Source of the DNA: Eutreptiella sp. 'Long Island Sound 2002'
Lineage: Eukaryota; Euglenozoa; Euglenophyceae; Eutreptiales; Eutreptiaceae
NCBI GenBank assembly: GCA_964036045.1
Contig: OZ038392.1
Coordinates: 17,319,612 to 17,383,611, forward strand
Reading direction: 5' to 3'
Length of the DNA stretch: 64,000 bases
Shown here: piece by piece, positions 40,636-52,562 of the stretch
Position numbering within the stretch: position 1 is the first letter of the stretch
Layout of the letters: every line of letters begins with the position of its first letter
The notes under the pieces: generated by a model
The model's input: the letters and a program-made list of their open reading frames with translations, nothing else
Told to the model about the DNA's origin: nothing
Databases searched by the model: none
Translations under genes and position numbers: made by a program

Positions 40636-41252
40636 AGTCAGATAGACAGGTCGTAGAACACATGTATATGCAAGTGTAAGAAGGAATGAGGTATAGTGGA
40701 CATACATAATAGGCGGCTCAGGAGAGATACATAGAACACAGTCACATGTGTTATGAGTAATGTGGTAAACCTGAGACTATGAATACCTTGGGTGTTCAAT
40801 GGTGTGCTTTTCTGGGAATCAGGGAACCCAATGCATAGTGTATGGTACCACACTGACTGGAGTGAGGTAGATATAGGATGAGTGGGAGAAGATAAGGCAA
40901 ACCCATACATGCATAGTAAAATAAGCATACGCTGTGTGTGTATAGTACAGTGACCGGTGCGTCTTGAATAATGGTGAATATGTGTTGTACACAGTGGTAC
41001 AGCATATCCAGACGGGTGCGCGTGCGCGTCAGTGCCATTGAAGTGTTGCAGAAATTGATGTCAGCATATGCAAGGGACACTGTCGTTATGTGTTTCTGTG
41101 CTACACAGCCTTTGTTAAAAGAATGATCTTGCGATTGCTTTCTTGCCTACTCTGGTCATGGGTCCGGAGGGTATTGTTCATGTTTTGTTTTGAGTTTAAA
41201 ATTTTTAAGGCATGATAAAGCAAATAGGGTTGTTAGAGCCCATAATCTAACT
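40636..41252 (+). repeat. 5' LTR of the non-coding LTR element
   Basis: 617 bp, AGTCAGATAG ... AATCTAACT. The termini form an imperfect inverted repeat AGTCAGA/TCTAACT instead of TG...CA. Confidence 0.92.
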
Positions 41253-41264
41253 GGTAGCAGAAAG
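41251..41264 (+). other. Primer-binding-site-like sequence
   Basis: CTGGTAGCAGAAAG abuts the 5' LTR end. TGGTAGCAGA differs by one base from TGGTATCAGA, the common initiator-tRNA-Met primer site of plant LTR elements; it overlaps the last LTR base. Confidence 0.55.
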
Positions 41265-43653
41265 GTCAAAGGCGAAAAGAAATATTCACTTAGAGAGAGT
41301 CAGTGGTAGTGTCGTCGCAGTCGAAGATAACAGTGTCTGATACGTCGTAAAATATGGCAAGACACAATAACGAGTTTTTGTCAGTCAGACTGAGGACTGA
41401 GGAACGATTGTAAGCCGCAAACCATTGACACAATGAAAATAAACAGCCAGAAAAATTCGAGTTTTAGGGCACCTGTAACAATTCACTGTTGGTAACAGTA
41501 GGTAGAGGTACCGGACTCGTGTCAGCGGGTAAGTTAGCACTTGGCAGCATGACTTAGAAGTATGACCACCACGCTCATGGCGCGTATGGTTGGAGAGAGC
41601 GTCCGCACAAGTTCTGCACAGGCCTTGCAACGTTTTCACGAATTCCTACGGTGTTATTGGCTCTGACGAGTCGACCAACTCATTTGGTATTTCAAGTGAT
41701 TCTTTTGACCCCAATGAGTCTTTCGATGACATTCCCAGCGAAATGCGGTCGTATGACGTTTGTGCCGCTATCTCCTGCAGTGTAAGCCCTGAGTGTTCGT
41801 ATTACTCCACTAGGGAACAACTGTCTCTCCCCGCTGCCTGTTCCTCCGCTGGAGCTTCCGGTGATGCCGCCAATACTCTTGAGCCCGCCTACCATGGGAG
41901 TTTATAGGAGTTTCAGATGTGCACTCCGAAGGTGGTCCAAAAAGATCAAATGCAGTTACGGTGTGAGCTGTGTTAACCACAGTGTCGTTCCTAGCAAGAC
42001 GGAGTACCAAGGGACACACGAACTCAAAGTGGCTCCAAGACTTTTGGATCCTGTTGAGAAAACCGAGGACGCGGAAACTCTGTTAGAAGCTATCGAACCA
42101 TCCTTTTGGCTTGTCTCAGTTTGCTTCAAGCATCTGAGCTATTGATGAAGTATGTGGTGTTTAGTTCGACGAGCTTATGCTTTTCGCACCCCACACTGAG
42201 ATCTTCTTCGAGGCGGTTTGATCCACATCAGCAACTTCGGCTTCGTGTATGTCCGTGTCATCTTAAGCAGTTGAGCATGCCTAGTTGTCCCACTGTGAAC
42301 TGAAGTTCTTTCAAGGAGGATTCCAACCTGCCCTATCCTGGTGAAGCCTTCGATCTTCTGGGTTCTTATTGGTTGGTTCTCGCAATCACAAAAACACCTC
42401 GGATCAAAAATGATTGCTTGGCAGTACGCTCCATATTCAGCTACGACGTGCATACCATTGTGCCTGGAAAGGATCTGTTGGAAACAAGGGTTGCTCAACT
42501 TCGAAGTGACAGTGACGAGCTACTTGACAGAGGCTGGAGCACTTCGGAGAGTTGCTATGCATCGTTCCTGACGACCCAGCCAGTGTTTGTTTGCTCAAGC
42601 CTTGCAACTGACAAACTGGCTGTTAGGTCCTAAGAACAAGGAAGAGTTCTGCCAATTCTCTAATGCCTCTACTCGTGGCCACTTCACCAGTGAAAACAGT
42701 TTGACATCGCTGGTCAGGCTGTTGTACCCATAGGTTTCGTCACTCTTAAGGTCAAAGCTGAGTTCTCTCATGCCCGTTGAGCTACGCTGGGCACTCTGGA
42801 CGGCTGCAGGAAACCTGAGATGTTGGCCAAGAGCACGAGAGTTCAGCTTGAAAACCATTTGGCCTCAGCACCCGTGGAGAGATGCTGGTTTTGGTGAAGA
42901 AGTCATAAAAAGTCCAGAAATGAAGGCTAGACTTTTGGTGAAGACTCCCAGTCGTTCTCTCCTTCGTACCATACATTCTGGTTCAGGCTCGGTCATGGTG
43001 AGCGGAAACGAACTTTTGAGTGTGTGTACCCGTACGTAGGGTGATTTGCCGATAAGCCAGCAGTTGCCAAATGACGTGTCCAGAACTGCGCGGGTCACGG
43101 TCAAGCTTAGTGAGTGATGTCACCGATGAGTTGGCAAAATCTAAACATATGTACGCGTAGGGCTTGACCCAGGCTACTCAGAAATGCCTTCGTTGCTTTG
43201 TTTTGACACGATTTACCCCATGGAGGGAGAGGGTTTTGCTCAAGAGTTCACTGCCCAGCTGCAGTTTTTTGCTGATTTCTGTTGAGTACCGGTCACGGTC
43301 GCGCTTCGGGAGAGGGTTTATTGGCTCACCACGCAAAAACCAAGTTGGTCATCTTGTAGAGGACGATCCACCCTACTCATATACACCAATTTTTCATGAA
43401 ATGGACATATCTACCCCAAACTATGAGGCGCGCACGTAGATGTAGCTCAAATCTGCATGCTGCCACAAATGGGGCCTGCTACACTAAAGGAGGGAGGGTA
43501 TACCTTCGGCGCATGGGGGCATTGCTCATGCTCTCACTAGGCCTTTTTGTCATCCCAACGGTGTCCATGGTGCCCCCAACCCCCTTTTTTTGGTCCCCCG
43601 CCCCCCTACCCACCCCTTTGTGACCCCCACCCCCCTCCCCAATCTACGACTCG
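41253..43653 (+). other. Interior of the LTR element, left part; no recognisable gene
   Basis: Only short ORFs on both strands, none with a domain I recognise. CCCCC-rich runs at 43570-43640 mark the approach to the PHD/DDE gene's 3' end. Confidence 0.5.
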
Positions 43654-45393
43654 CTACTCGCTGTCACTCCCAGCCATATTGGGCTGGGAGTCACCATCCG
43701 AGTCGTCATCGGACCTGGGCGCACACAAAGAGCATTGCCAGCGGCTGTCGCTCTGCTCGATGTAGGGGCCATCACGCCCCCAATCGAGCCCAAAGCAACC
43801 ATCATGGATCCAGCAGTCACATGCATCACACTGGGCCCAATTCTCAGTCTTGCCGGTGCCCACATCCTGGCCGCAGGGGCACGTGGTGCCGTCATCCCAC
43901 ATGTCGGGCTCGGGCGCCTTCCGCTTGGTGCCGCGGCGGGGTCGGGATGCCTGCGTGGCAGCCCGCTCCTCCTCTTTCTTCCGCTTCGCCTCCGCACGTT
44001 CCGCGTCGCGTCGCTGTTTGTCCTCCGCTGCCTTTTGTTTCTTTTCCTCTGCGGCCCGTTTGCGTTCCTCTTGTTTCTGTTTCCTGTCCTCCTCCTCTTT
44101 CCTCTTTTCGTCCCGTTTCTGCTCGCGCTCTCTCTTGCGTCGCTCCGCGTCTACCTTTTTCTGTTCTTTCTCATCCACCTCTACCTGCAGGTCCTGCACA
44201 ACCTCATCACCGGTCAGCTCTCCCCCTTGCACCAGCACGATGTCCAGGCGGCGGGGCTTCTTGTACCCGGGGGCGTCCGGTTTCTTCTTCCACAGGCGCT
44301 GACGCACCTTCAACCCCGGGGATACCTGAGTGCCCGCCGCCGTCATACCTGGTGGCGATGCGCCAACGCTGGTGCTGGCGCTTGAGCTCCGATTGGACAC
44401 AGCAGGGGTGGCAGGGGCACGGGGCGAAGAGGCGCTGGGAGAGGAAGGTACAGGCGCAGGCATGTCGGGGTCCCATTCCACCACGACGCGGACTTCCCGA
44501 ACGGGCCGCTCGGCTGCGGCAACCGCCAACTCCTCGCGGATTGCCGCGTCCTGTGCATCATCTTCGGCCTTCTGCATGGCCTTGCGGTTGCGATACCTAT
44601 CCAGCTTTTCGCTAATCTTTGGCCATGCAGGGGGCCAAAGACCCAGGTCGGCAAACCCGTTCCTAAGGTTATTCTCGGTAAGCCCTTTGTTGTATACCTC
44701 ACCAAACTCCTTCACGAATCGATCCATGTCCGATTTATAGCTATTCATATGCCCATCGAACACCTTTACGAACACCTGTTTCATGGGCCGGAAGCAATGG
44801 GTGTCCAACGGGCAAAGGAAATGCGTCGTATGCGGAGGAAGAAGGAACAGGTGGATGTGGTGCTCTCGGGCAAAGCGGATTGCCTCCAAGTCCACACGAC
44901 TCCGGTGCCCGTCTGTAAGGACAAGCACAGGCCGTGCTGCAGTCGGGCGCAAGCACGGAATCAAGACACTCTTCATATACTCCCGAAACCCGTCGTGCGT
45001 GTTGAATGCCTTGGGCACCCGGATGGCATATCCATGTTCCCCCAGGTTGCCCATCACGTTTCCCCCCCGGAGGAGGTAGCACGGCGGCAGTTGGACCCCG
45101 TCGGCCGTACCACCAGCCAGCACGGAGATCCACTCCCGCTCCTCCCGCTCCCCCCGCCCGGCCTTCTTCCCCTTGGTCCCCACAACCTTGCGACGGTTGC
45201 CATAACCGATGAAGGTACCAGCTTCATCGATAATGGCAACCTGGTCCTTGGATGTGATTCCCAATTTCCCTATGGTGTCTACGTATTTTTCGAACCAACG
45301 CTTGACGCTCTCCGGATTCTCCGCACGCAACCGCTCAAGCTTGGTGGCCTCTTTCATACGGTAGGCCACCTTAGGCCACCGTTTCACATACCT
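43654..45393 (-). CDS. pogo-type DDE transposase with C-terminal PHD finger
   Basis: Large exon. A plausible acceptor GCGCAG|GTATGTG at 45394 gives the start YVKRWPKVAYRMKEATK, so there is no own ATG at the beginning. DDE catalytic residues, counted from the GTG at 45387: D54 (VAIIDEAGTF), D159 (LVLTDGHRSR) and D195 (PPHTTHFLCPLD), a DD35D spacing typical of pogo/Tigger transposases. Then NNLRNGFADLGLWPP, a long charged Lys/Glu/Arg helix, and a PHD finger CPCGQD...CDACDCWIHDGC...WQCSLC. It ends in TAG at 43654. The N-terminal HTH/CENP-B-like domain was not found. It lies antisense inside the LTR element, probably as a nested insertion; I found no convincing TIRs. Confidence 0.85.
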   Translation of the reverse strand, partial: RYVKRWPKVAYRMKEATKLERLRAENPESVKRWFEKYVDTIGKLGITSKDQVAIIDEAGTFIGYGNRRKVVGTKGKKAGRGEREEREWISVLAGGTADGVQLPPCYLLRGGNVMGNLGEHGYAIRVPKAFNTHDGFREYMKSVLIPCLRPTAARPVLVLTDGHRSRVDLEAIRFAREHHIHLFLLPPHTTHFLCPLDTHCFRPMKQVFVKVFDGHMNSYKSDMDRFVKEFGEVYNKGLTENNLRNGFADLGLWPPAWPKISEKLDRYRNRKAMQKAEDDAQDAAIREELAVAAAERPVREVRVVVEWDPDMPAPVPSSPSASSPRAPATPAVSNRSSSASTSVGASPPGMTAAGTQVSPGLKVRQRLWKKKPDAPGYKKPRRLDIVLVQGGELTGDEVVQDLQVEVDEKEQKKVDAERRKREREQKRDEKRKEEEDRKQKQEERKRAAEEKKQKAAEDKQRRDAERAEAKRKKEEERAATQASRPRRGTKRKAPEPDMWDDGTTCPCGQDVGTGKTENWAQCDACDCWIHDGCFGLDWGRDGPYIEQSDSRWQCSLCAPRSDDDSDGDSQPNMAGSDSE

Positions 45394-45668
45394 GCGCCAC
45401 CATGACCAAGAAGCCGTGAAAGGCCGGTTTCTTCTTCGTTATCCGACTCTTCAACGTCACTGGCAGAAAACAGCAGTCCCTCTGAACTGCTCGACTGCTC
45501 CCTGCTCAAACCCACACTACTCTCTATTTCATAGAGTAGAGCAGCCGCAAAAGGATCCTTTTGAGCCAACCGGAGACTTGTGGAATCTGTCCACTTGAAG
45601 GACAAAGAAAACTGTCCTTCATCAAGACCAGGGTGGCTGTTTTCCATGGACACCGTTGAGAAAAACAA
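45394..45668 (-). CDS. Possible upstream exon of the pogo/PHD gene
   Basis: Open frame with acidic, Ser-rich composition (LSREQSSSSEGLLFSASDVE, ESDNEEETGLSRLL) ending near CAG|GTATGT at 45394/45393. That junction fits either a donor here or the acceptor of the next exon, so the relation to the transposase is unclear. No domain recognised. Confidence 0.25.
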
Positions 45669-45699
45669 GAAAACCGTAGTGAAAAGCAGGAGGTACCGT

Positions 45700-48600
45700 C
45701 AGTGCCGAAGAAAAAAAAAGGGCCCAACCAGAAAAAACCCCCTGGATCCGTCCCTCCTACCTAGCCTGGGTCCGTAGGTACCCGTAGAACCACAATTTAT
45801 AAGATTTGGTGCTATGTAGCGTGCAAACGAGCCGTGAATGTGACCCGCATCGAATATGCTCGCCATTTGGCAAGTCCCGCCTTTAGCGCACTTTCTGAGA
45901 GCGCTGTGTTCCCAGCGGCAGATCTGCCGATTTTTAGCACCAATTCTGGATCTTTTTACATCAATCGAGAGCCTGGCTCTCAATCTGTAGATCTATCCAG
46001 AAAAATCCAGCAGATCCCCAAAAAATATTGAGAAATCGACGCGACTGTGACCCACGGGCGGAAAATGCTCGGAGTTCGGCAAATCACCCTACCCACTGTT
46101 TGGCTACGTTGGACCATGCTGAAGATGATGTCCTACCTCCATGGCAGCTATGGTTGAAGATGCGTTTGTCGAGAACTGGGCCTTTCACACCGCCTACCTG
46201 TCCTCACCTACTTCACGTCAGTCGTTTTGAAAATTGGGGAGTGACAGAAGTATCTCTCTTCGTCATCACGAACAAACTACCAAGGTGCTGGCGATGGTTT
46301 TGCTTTGGGAACGAAGTCTGCAGTTCTCCCTATTTTCTTGATTGCTGGTACAGTTTTCATGTCTTTGGAATTGGTTGGAACTGCCATTGGTTCTGCCGCT
46401 CCCGAATCTTTGGCACTATTCAGTGGTTTCATCGCCCGCGCCAGACATCAGTGAAGACCAGGTGGTTCTCAGTGTTGTTAAGTTGAAGCACTCGTGGTGG
46501 ACTACGTTGGATACAGCCGGTTCACTGCTCGTCATGAGAGTTTCTCATTTCGTTGGCTGAGTACAAGAGTGCTCCATTTGTGGAGTAGGTGTTCTTTGGG
46601 GCTCGGAAGAACTTGGCCATTGTCAAGTACAACGTCGTGGAGTACATGCTCTGAAGCTGCAGATGCAGCCTGTCCCCAGTCTGGTGGAACTGAAGTCCTG
46701 CTGGTGCACTGCCTGCCCAAGTCCAAGCCCGAAGCCCACTCAAGGTCCCCTCAATGACTAGCTGTGAGCCCTGAGCCAGCGGCTACACTGGGAGCAGGGC
46801 ATGTGCTGTGTTGTACTGTGTGGGCGCAGTAGACTACAAGGTATTCATCAATATGGTTAGTGAGTTGGCGCCGGTTTCATCGTGTTGAAGAATTTTTGAG
46901 GTAGGTGGAGAGAGGGGCGAAGGCAACGCCGAACCCACCGGGTAACACACGTTGCGTGTTGTCTGTTCATCAGTAATTGGTCAGTTTTGTGGAACTGGTT
47001 GGCGAGACATGAGTCCATGGTCCAGAGTATTTGGAGAGATGTACCAAATGGGTATTGAGAGAATGAGTGACAAAGATGGCTTCATCACAGTTTTCCTTCT
47101 CTTTTTTTTGTTCCTTTCTCCTCAGGTTCATTTGCATGCAGCTCTTGCCAGGCAGCACATATCACCTGACAATGCAGACGACATACCCCTACCCCCCGCA
47201 AGAGACTTCCATTCATGTCGTCAATTAGTTTGAATAGCCAAAAGGTTTTGGGAGAGTTGCGGAGTGGATGCTCGCTAAAGCATAGGTCGGTGTGCGCAAG
47301 TAGTATGGATTGCAGTGGAGAGTCATGGCTGCACGTGGATCTTGATCTGTTGGAGAGTGTGAAGACTGTTCATTGGTGTTGTTCAAAATGTCCACAATGA
47401 GTATATACCAAAGTGCCAGGTGCTCTGTAAATAACATGAATGTCTGTCCGGGTCCAGCGAGTCTATCAGGCTGGCTGATATGGTAATCTTTGTGATTGGA
47501 GAAAAAGGTTTCACCTGTTTGCAGGGGCTAAACGTTGCTATTCCAACTGTGCCCTTTGCTTTGTCCCCTGTGGCAATTCGTACCCACAGTCTGTACGCCA
47601 TTGTCTGTTTCACTCCATGTCTGGCATGGCTAAAATACACAAAGGGGCAAGCCAGCAAAGTAAAAGGAGAGATGAGTAGTAGGTAAGAACACATGCGGCT
47701 GTGTTTCAGAAGCTGTCGTGATGACCACAAGGTTCCATCAGAACGGCGACCATTATCATGACTCGGTGCTTGTACTTTTAGGTTACCTGCAGTTAATCTT
47801 GAAACTACTGCAGACTCTTTGGCCCAGTGCTTTGCAACACTCGGAATCCCAGATTGTTGGTCACGGAGTGAGTGAAACGGTTGCGCTGAACAACGCCCAG
47901 ACTTCCTTGTTTTGCCCTACTTGCACGTCAAGTTAGTTGTCTGTTTGTTAGTTGCGCTGGCTCCTGTTGCTTTCAGGCGGATGTTTTGAGTTGTGAAAAT
48001 GTGTTTTAGCTCTTTCGCCCATGGTGCCTGTGCAATGATAGCCAATGCCTTGGGAATTTTGGCTGCGTGCTATGGGGTCTGGGACCTCAACAAGTTGTCT
48101 GCCTCGAAAAACAATGTTCCTGTTTGGCGATTAGAGGTGTAGGTATCTGTATTGGGCTTGCAACAAGGGGACGCAGGATCATTGAAAGTCTTGGTCACGC
48201 CGTTCTGCGGGAACTGTGTTGTGTTGAATGTCAGTCTTCCCGGTGGTGACGTATTGCCAAGATTTTTGCTGGCATCTCAACTGCACTTGTTTCCATATTG
48301 TTCGTCAGGCGGCACATCAACTCTCTTGGTGTCTCCGGCATTTTTGGCTCTTTTGTAGAAGCCTGTTGTGCTGTCCTGAGTGAGGAAGTTGTGTTGTGAC
48401 GGCGGGATGGTTGAGTGTTTAGTAATCTTTGGCCATGGGCACAGGCACCTTGCTTTGTGGCGTTTCAGTCTGAGGGTAATTTTCTTTGTGTGATGTGCAT
48501 TTTCTTCGCCACGGCCTTGAAGCCCAGCAAACAGATTCTGTTGTTGGGAAGGTGTGGAAGGACGGTTTGAGTTCATCCCGGAGCCATATCCATGGCGTTT

Positions 48601-51600
48601 CTCCTCACCATTTATGGCTCTTGGCACTCCCGTGTGGCGCACATGTCGAGCTGTTATGCACAACGAAGGAATCTCTTTTGCATTTGACTCAAACCATGCT
48701 CTGTTGATGGTTGCCACTGAGGCCTACGGTGCTAAGCACAGAGTCCATAGCTGTTGCTGGCAAGGCCGCAGGCCGTGTCTCTAACAAACTGGATGCAAGG
48801 TGTGCTCCTCAGCATAGTAAGTCGTTGGACCACTGTACGAACATGCAGCGCTTGCATATTGAAGGGTGAACTGCCTAGAGACTACACCTTTGTGCGGGCT
48901 TCAGAGCCAGTGACATTGGAGAAGTTCTTTGAGTAACTGTGCACACGTAGAGTGTATTATCCTGGGTGTGGCGAGAGATGTACAACTCTTTGGGGTAGGA
49001 GTGCCGGAGCAGCCGAGTCCACTGTTGCAAAAACGGGGCTGATGCAGAGCTATGCTGTGCGTCCCCTGAGCTATGGTTGTTGCCATGGCAACCGCCATTG
49101 CGTGTTCCCATACCGTATGCTTCAGTTTCCTGGTTTGTTGTGTGGTATGGCGAAGACAACCTGTGACAGCTCTGAGCCAGAAATGGGAGAAACGTGTGAA
49201 TATTGTACCCCTATCACTCTCTTGCTCCAATTGCTATCTCACTCTCCACTCTTTGAAGTGCTGCACGAACCTTGCGATTCCCACGTGTGTAGCAGTTCCT
49301 ACTGCATTCTTCACCCTGGCTGTCATGTCATTTCTCTGTATCTTTAGGACAGCCCTGGCGACTGGCTGCGCCAAACATTGCGCTGCAACAGCGAAACAAT
49401 CACAATGTCAGCGGCATGGGGGGGACGCAGCAAACGACGACACACCACGGGGGAGGGGGGGGGGGGGGGGGGCAGGGTGCCCGCAACAGAGGGGGGGGGG
49501 GGCAGCAAGAACTCTGTTGCAGCCAGCCTACCCCGGCCCAGAACCTGGCCAAGCAAACACTGTGCCCTGGCCCCATCCTGAGCCAGCGAAACATGTGTTG
49601 CTCTGGCCCAGTCAATCTGCGTTTGTACCGAGTGACAGTACAGCCTCACTTCAGTACCATAACCTCTTCTTTTGAGGTGGTAGGCATAGAAATATGCAGA
49701 GAAACATGAAGTTGTGTGTCTTTCTCTTTGTAACATATTGAACAAGGGATACAGGCCACTCAGCTTCAGTTTGAGTCCAACAGTGCAGTCCACTTTACTG
49801 TACAACCTTTACCATGAGCTGTAACAGCCACTACAGCACTGACAGCTCCATGAACATCCCATACAGGACAGCACAACTTTTACCATGAGCTGTAACAGCA
49901 ACTACAGCACTGACAGCTCCATGAACATCCCATACAGGACAGCACTGTTGCCAACCAAACAGGATAGTAAAATGGCACAGACCTGTTTCAGACAAGACCA
50001 CAAGACTGCCAACGACAGATATCAGTGGACCCAGCGTCAGAAACAGGAAGAAGACACTCCTGATATGAAGAAAGCAAAACCGCAGTGAAACAGTGGCAGT
50101 GGTACATGGCCACAATTACCAGAAAGGAGTCACAGCCCCACAGGACTGTACTCTTATGGACCAAATGTGGAGGGCAGTTAGCAGCACAGTGGGTGGTATA
50201 TTCAGAGAGGTAACCATACTTCCTGAAGCAACCCCTCTGGGCGAAGTATGTTCATGTTGCTGAGAGCTGCTCACTTCCCCCAGCAGTCTGTTGCTTGCTG
50301 GGTGTTATATAGTAAGAGAGGTAACCACGTGTTGTAGGCTCTCTGAAGTGACACACCAGCTGCAGCGGCAAACTGTAAAGTGTCAATATTACCAAGTTTG
50401 GTTAGTCGACAACTAAGATTGGTACATGATTGAAGCACATGTGTTTACTGAACTCTGAAGTTTCTGGTGGTACACTAGATACTGAGAGTGCAGTGTACAT
50501 TGATTTTACTGGTTCTATCTCTCTTCTGTTTCTTCCAAAGGTTGAACTTCGGTTCCATCTTGCCTATCCATGTCTACAGGTGTTAACGTTTGTGCCCTAA
50601 GCCTGTCAATAAGGTGTCTAGGCTCAGCCAGAGCTTAGTCAAGGGGAAGAGAGAAGAACCTAAGACAAGCCGAGTGAAACCTGAGCCATGCTTTTCTTTG
50701 AAGTTGACTGCTGTATTCCACACAGGGTAGTAAAAGAAATCCAGCTCAGGTGTTGTCATTGTTGTCATAGTGTGTGACTCCTCTCCTGCATAGAGCCCGC
50801 CAGCACTGACCACTCACAGTAGTTAGTGGGTTTGAGCGAGGGGGGGGGGGGGTGGGCACAGCACCACAACGCCATGGCCTTGCGGTGACACCACAAGAGG
50901 CTCAAACACTTCGACGCTACAGCCTTGGGGTGATACCACATATGACACATAGTGATATCTCAGAGAGTATTGTATATTTTCAGAGCAGTTTCTGGTTAAA
51001 TGTGTGTTGTAGTAAGGCAGGAAACTTTTCAAGTATGCTCCCGAAGTGACACACCTATTGTACATGCTGGTTAACTGTCTCACATCACAGTGAGTGATAA
51101 GTCCACACTACAGTAAGACTCCTGTGAAAGCCTGCGCCCGAGTAGCAGGTATTACACCAGTGGTGGGGAGTATATATAATGAGTCCCAGGGTACCATATC
51201 CTGAGGTATGTTGACTATGTACCCTTCATGACTTGAATTACCTATGGTTAGCAGCAATACTGCCCAGACAGAATAGAACCTCACCTGTGTGGGAGCAGGT
51301 AGGGTATTTCTGCAGGGCAGGGAACAGGGAGTGTCAGTGATAGCTTAAAGGTGCCATACCAGTTTTCAGAGCCAAACTGAATTCGTAAATATCCAGCTCA
51401 ACAGAGCTTTAGAAACACCAAGACTCAGGCAGTGTTTGTTTGTTTATATTGCACTTCCAATTTTTGTTTCTTCTGGTGTGTATGTACCGTCTCACCTTCA
51501 CTTTGTGGAGATATATATGCTTATGCTGACTTTCTGTGGACCACGCAAGCTCAGTGTTTGTTTGTAAGTAGGAACTCAAGTTATTCAGTCAACTGTGATT

Positions 51601-51880
51601 GACAGAGCAGCTAACTGTCAGTCAGAACTCAGTTTTCAGCTATCTTCTTCTCGTTATCCATTGTCAGGACTTCCGTGCAGCAACAGCAGGATACCCCCTG
51701 ACGATTTTAGTAAACAGTGTGCAACCATGCAGTGTTGCTTTTTTTTACAGTTCCGAGAAGACCCTGAAGTGCACATGTTTGCAGGGTATCTCCTTTTGTG
51801 CCAACAGGTATATGTTTATTGAACGCTCATTCCTCTGACCTGTTTCAAGGTGACAGAACCCAGGAATTCCAAGAGTTCAG
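45700..51880 (+). other. Interior of the LTR element, right part; no recognisable gene
   Basis: About 6 kb of T/G- and CACAGTG-rich sequence with short ORFs only. G-runs lie at 49445-49502 and 50841-50852, with one 71-bp tandem duplication near 49811. No gag, protease, RT or integrase motif was seen on either strand. Confidence 0.55.
49811..49946 (+). repeat. 71-bp tandem duplication
   Basis: ACCATGAGCTGTAACAGC... repeats at 49811 and 49882, with one substitution in the shared part (CCACTAC versus CAACTAC). Confidence 0.9.
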
Positions 51881-51890
51881 TCAAGGGGGG
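51880..51890 (+). other. Polypurine tract of the LTR element
   Basis: GTCAAGGGGGG directly precedes the 3' LTR, as expected for plus-strand priming. Confidence 0.7.
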
Positions 51891-52507
51891 AGTCAGATAG
51901 ACAGGTCGTAGAACACATGTATATGCAAGTGTAAGAAGGAATGAGGTATAGTGGACATACATAATAGGCGGCTCAGGAGAGATACATAGAACACAGTCAC
52001 GTGTGTTATGAGTAATGTGGTAAACCTGAGACTATGAATACCTTGGGTGTTCAATGGTGTGCTTTTCTGGGAATCAGGGAACCCAATGCATAGTGTATGG
52101 TACCACACTGACTGGAGTGAGGTAGATATAGGATGAGTGGGAGAAGATAAGGCAAACCCATACATGCATAGTAAAATAAGCATACGCTGTGTGTGTATAG
52201 TACAGTGACCGGTGCGTCTTGAATAATGGTGAATATGTGTTGTACACAGTGGTACAGCATATCCAGACGGGTGCGCGTGCGCGTCAGTGCCATTGAAGTG
52301 TTGCAGAAATTGATATCAGCATATGCAAGGGACACTGTCGTTATGTGTTTCTGTGCTACACAGCCTTTGTGAAAAGAATGATCTTGCGATTGCTTTCTTG
52401 CCTACTCTGGTCATGGGTCCGGAGGGTATTGTTCATGTTTTGTTTTGAGTTTAAAATTTTTAAGGCATGATAAAGCAAATAGGGTTGTTAGAGCCCATAA
52501 TCTAACT
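51891..52507 (+). repeat. 3' LTR of the non-coding LTR element
   Basis: 617 bp; I noticed three substitutions relative to the 5' LTR (for example CACATG/CACGTG and TTGATG/TTGATA). Confidence 0.92.
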
Positions 52508-52560
52508 ATCCATATTGTAGTTACTGAAGTATGGGGGGTCCTTTTTGGATCCCCCTCCCC
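52508..52560 (-). pseudogene. Continuation of the split transposase exon beyond the LTR insertion
   Basis: On the minus strand, sequence just outside the right target duplication reads SKKDPPYFSNYNM in the same phase as DFIKNTQTLW at 40635. The duplication ATCCA accounts for the joint. The exon's start further right was not resolved. Confidence 0.4.
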
Positions 52561-52562
52561 GT

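Larger units (their letters stand above)
40636..52507 (+). mobile_element. Young non-coding LTR retrotransposon (11.9 kb) with AG...CT termini
   Basis: Two 617-bp direct repeats (40636-41252 and 51891-52507) flanked by a perfect 5-bp duplication ATCCA (40631-40635 and 52508-52512). A PBS-like GGTAGCAGAAAGG follows the left LTR and a polypurine tract CAAGGGGGG precedes the right one, giving plus orientation. About three differences between the LTRs indicate recent insertion. The interior has no gag-pol, only small unrecognised ORFs and a minus-strand pogo/PHD transposase, so it looks like a large non-autonomous derivative with a nested insertion. Confidence 0.9.
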
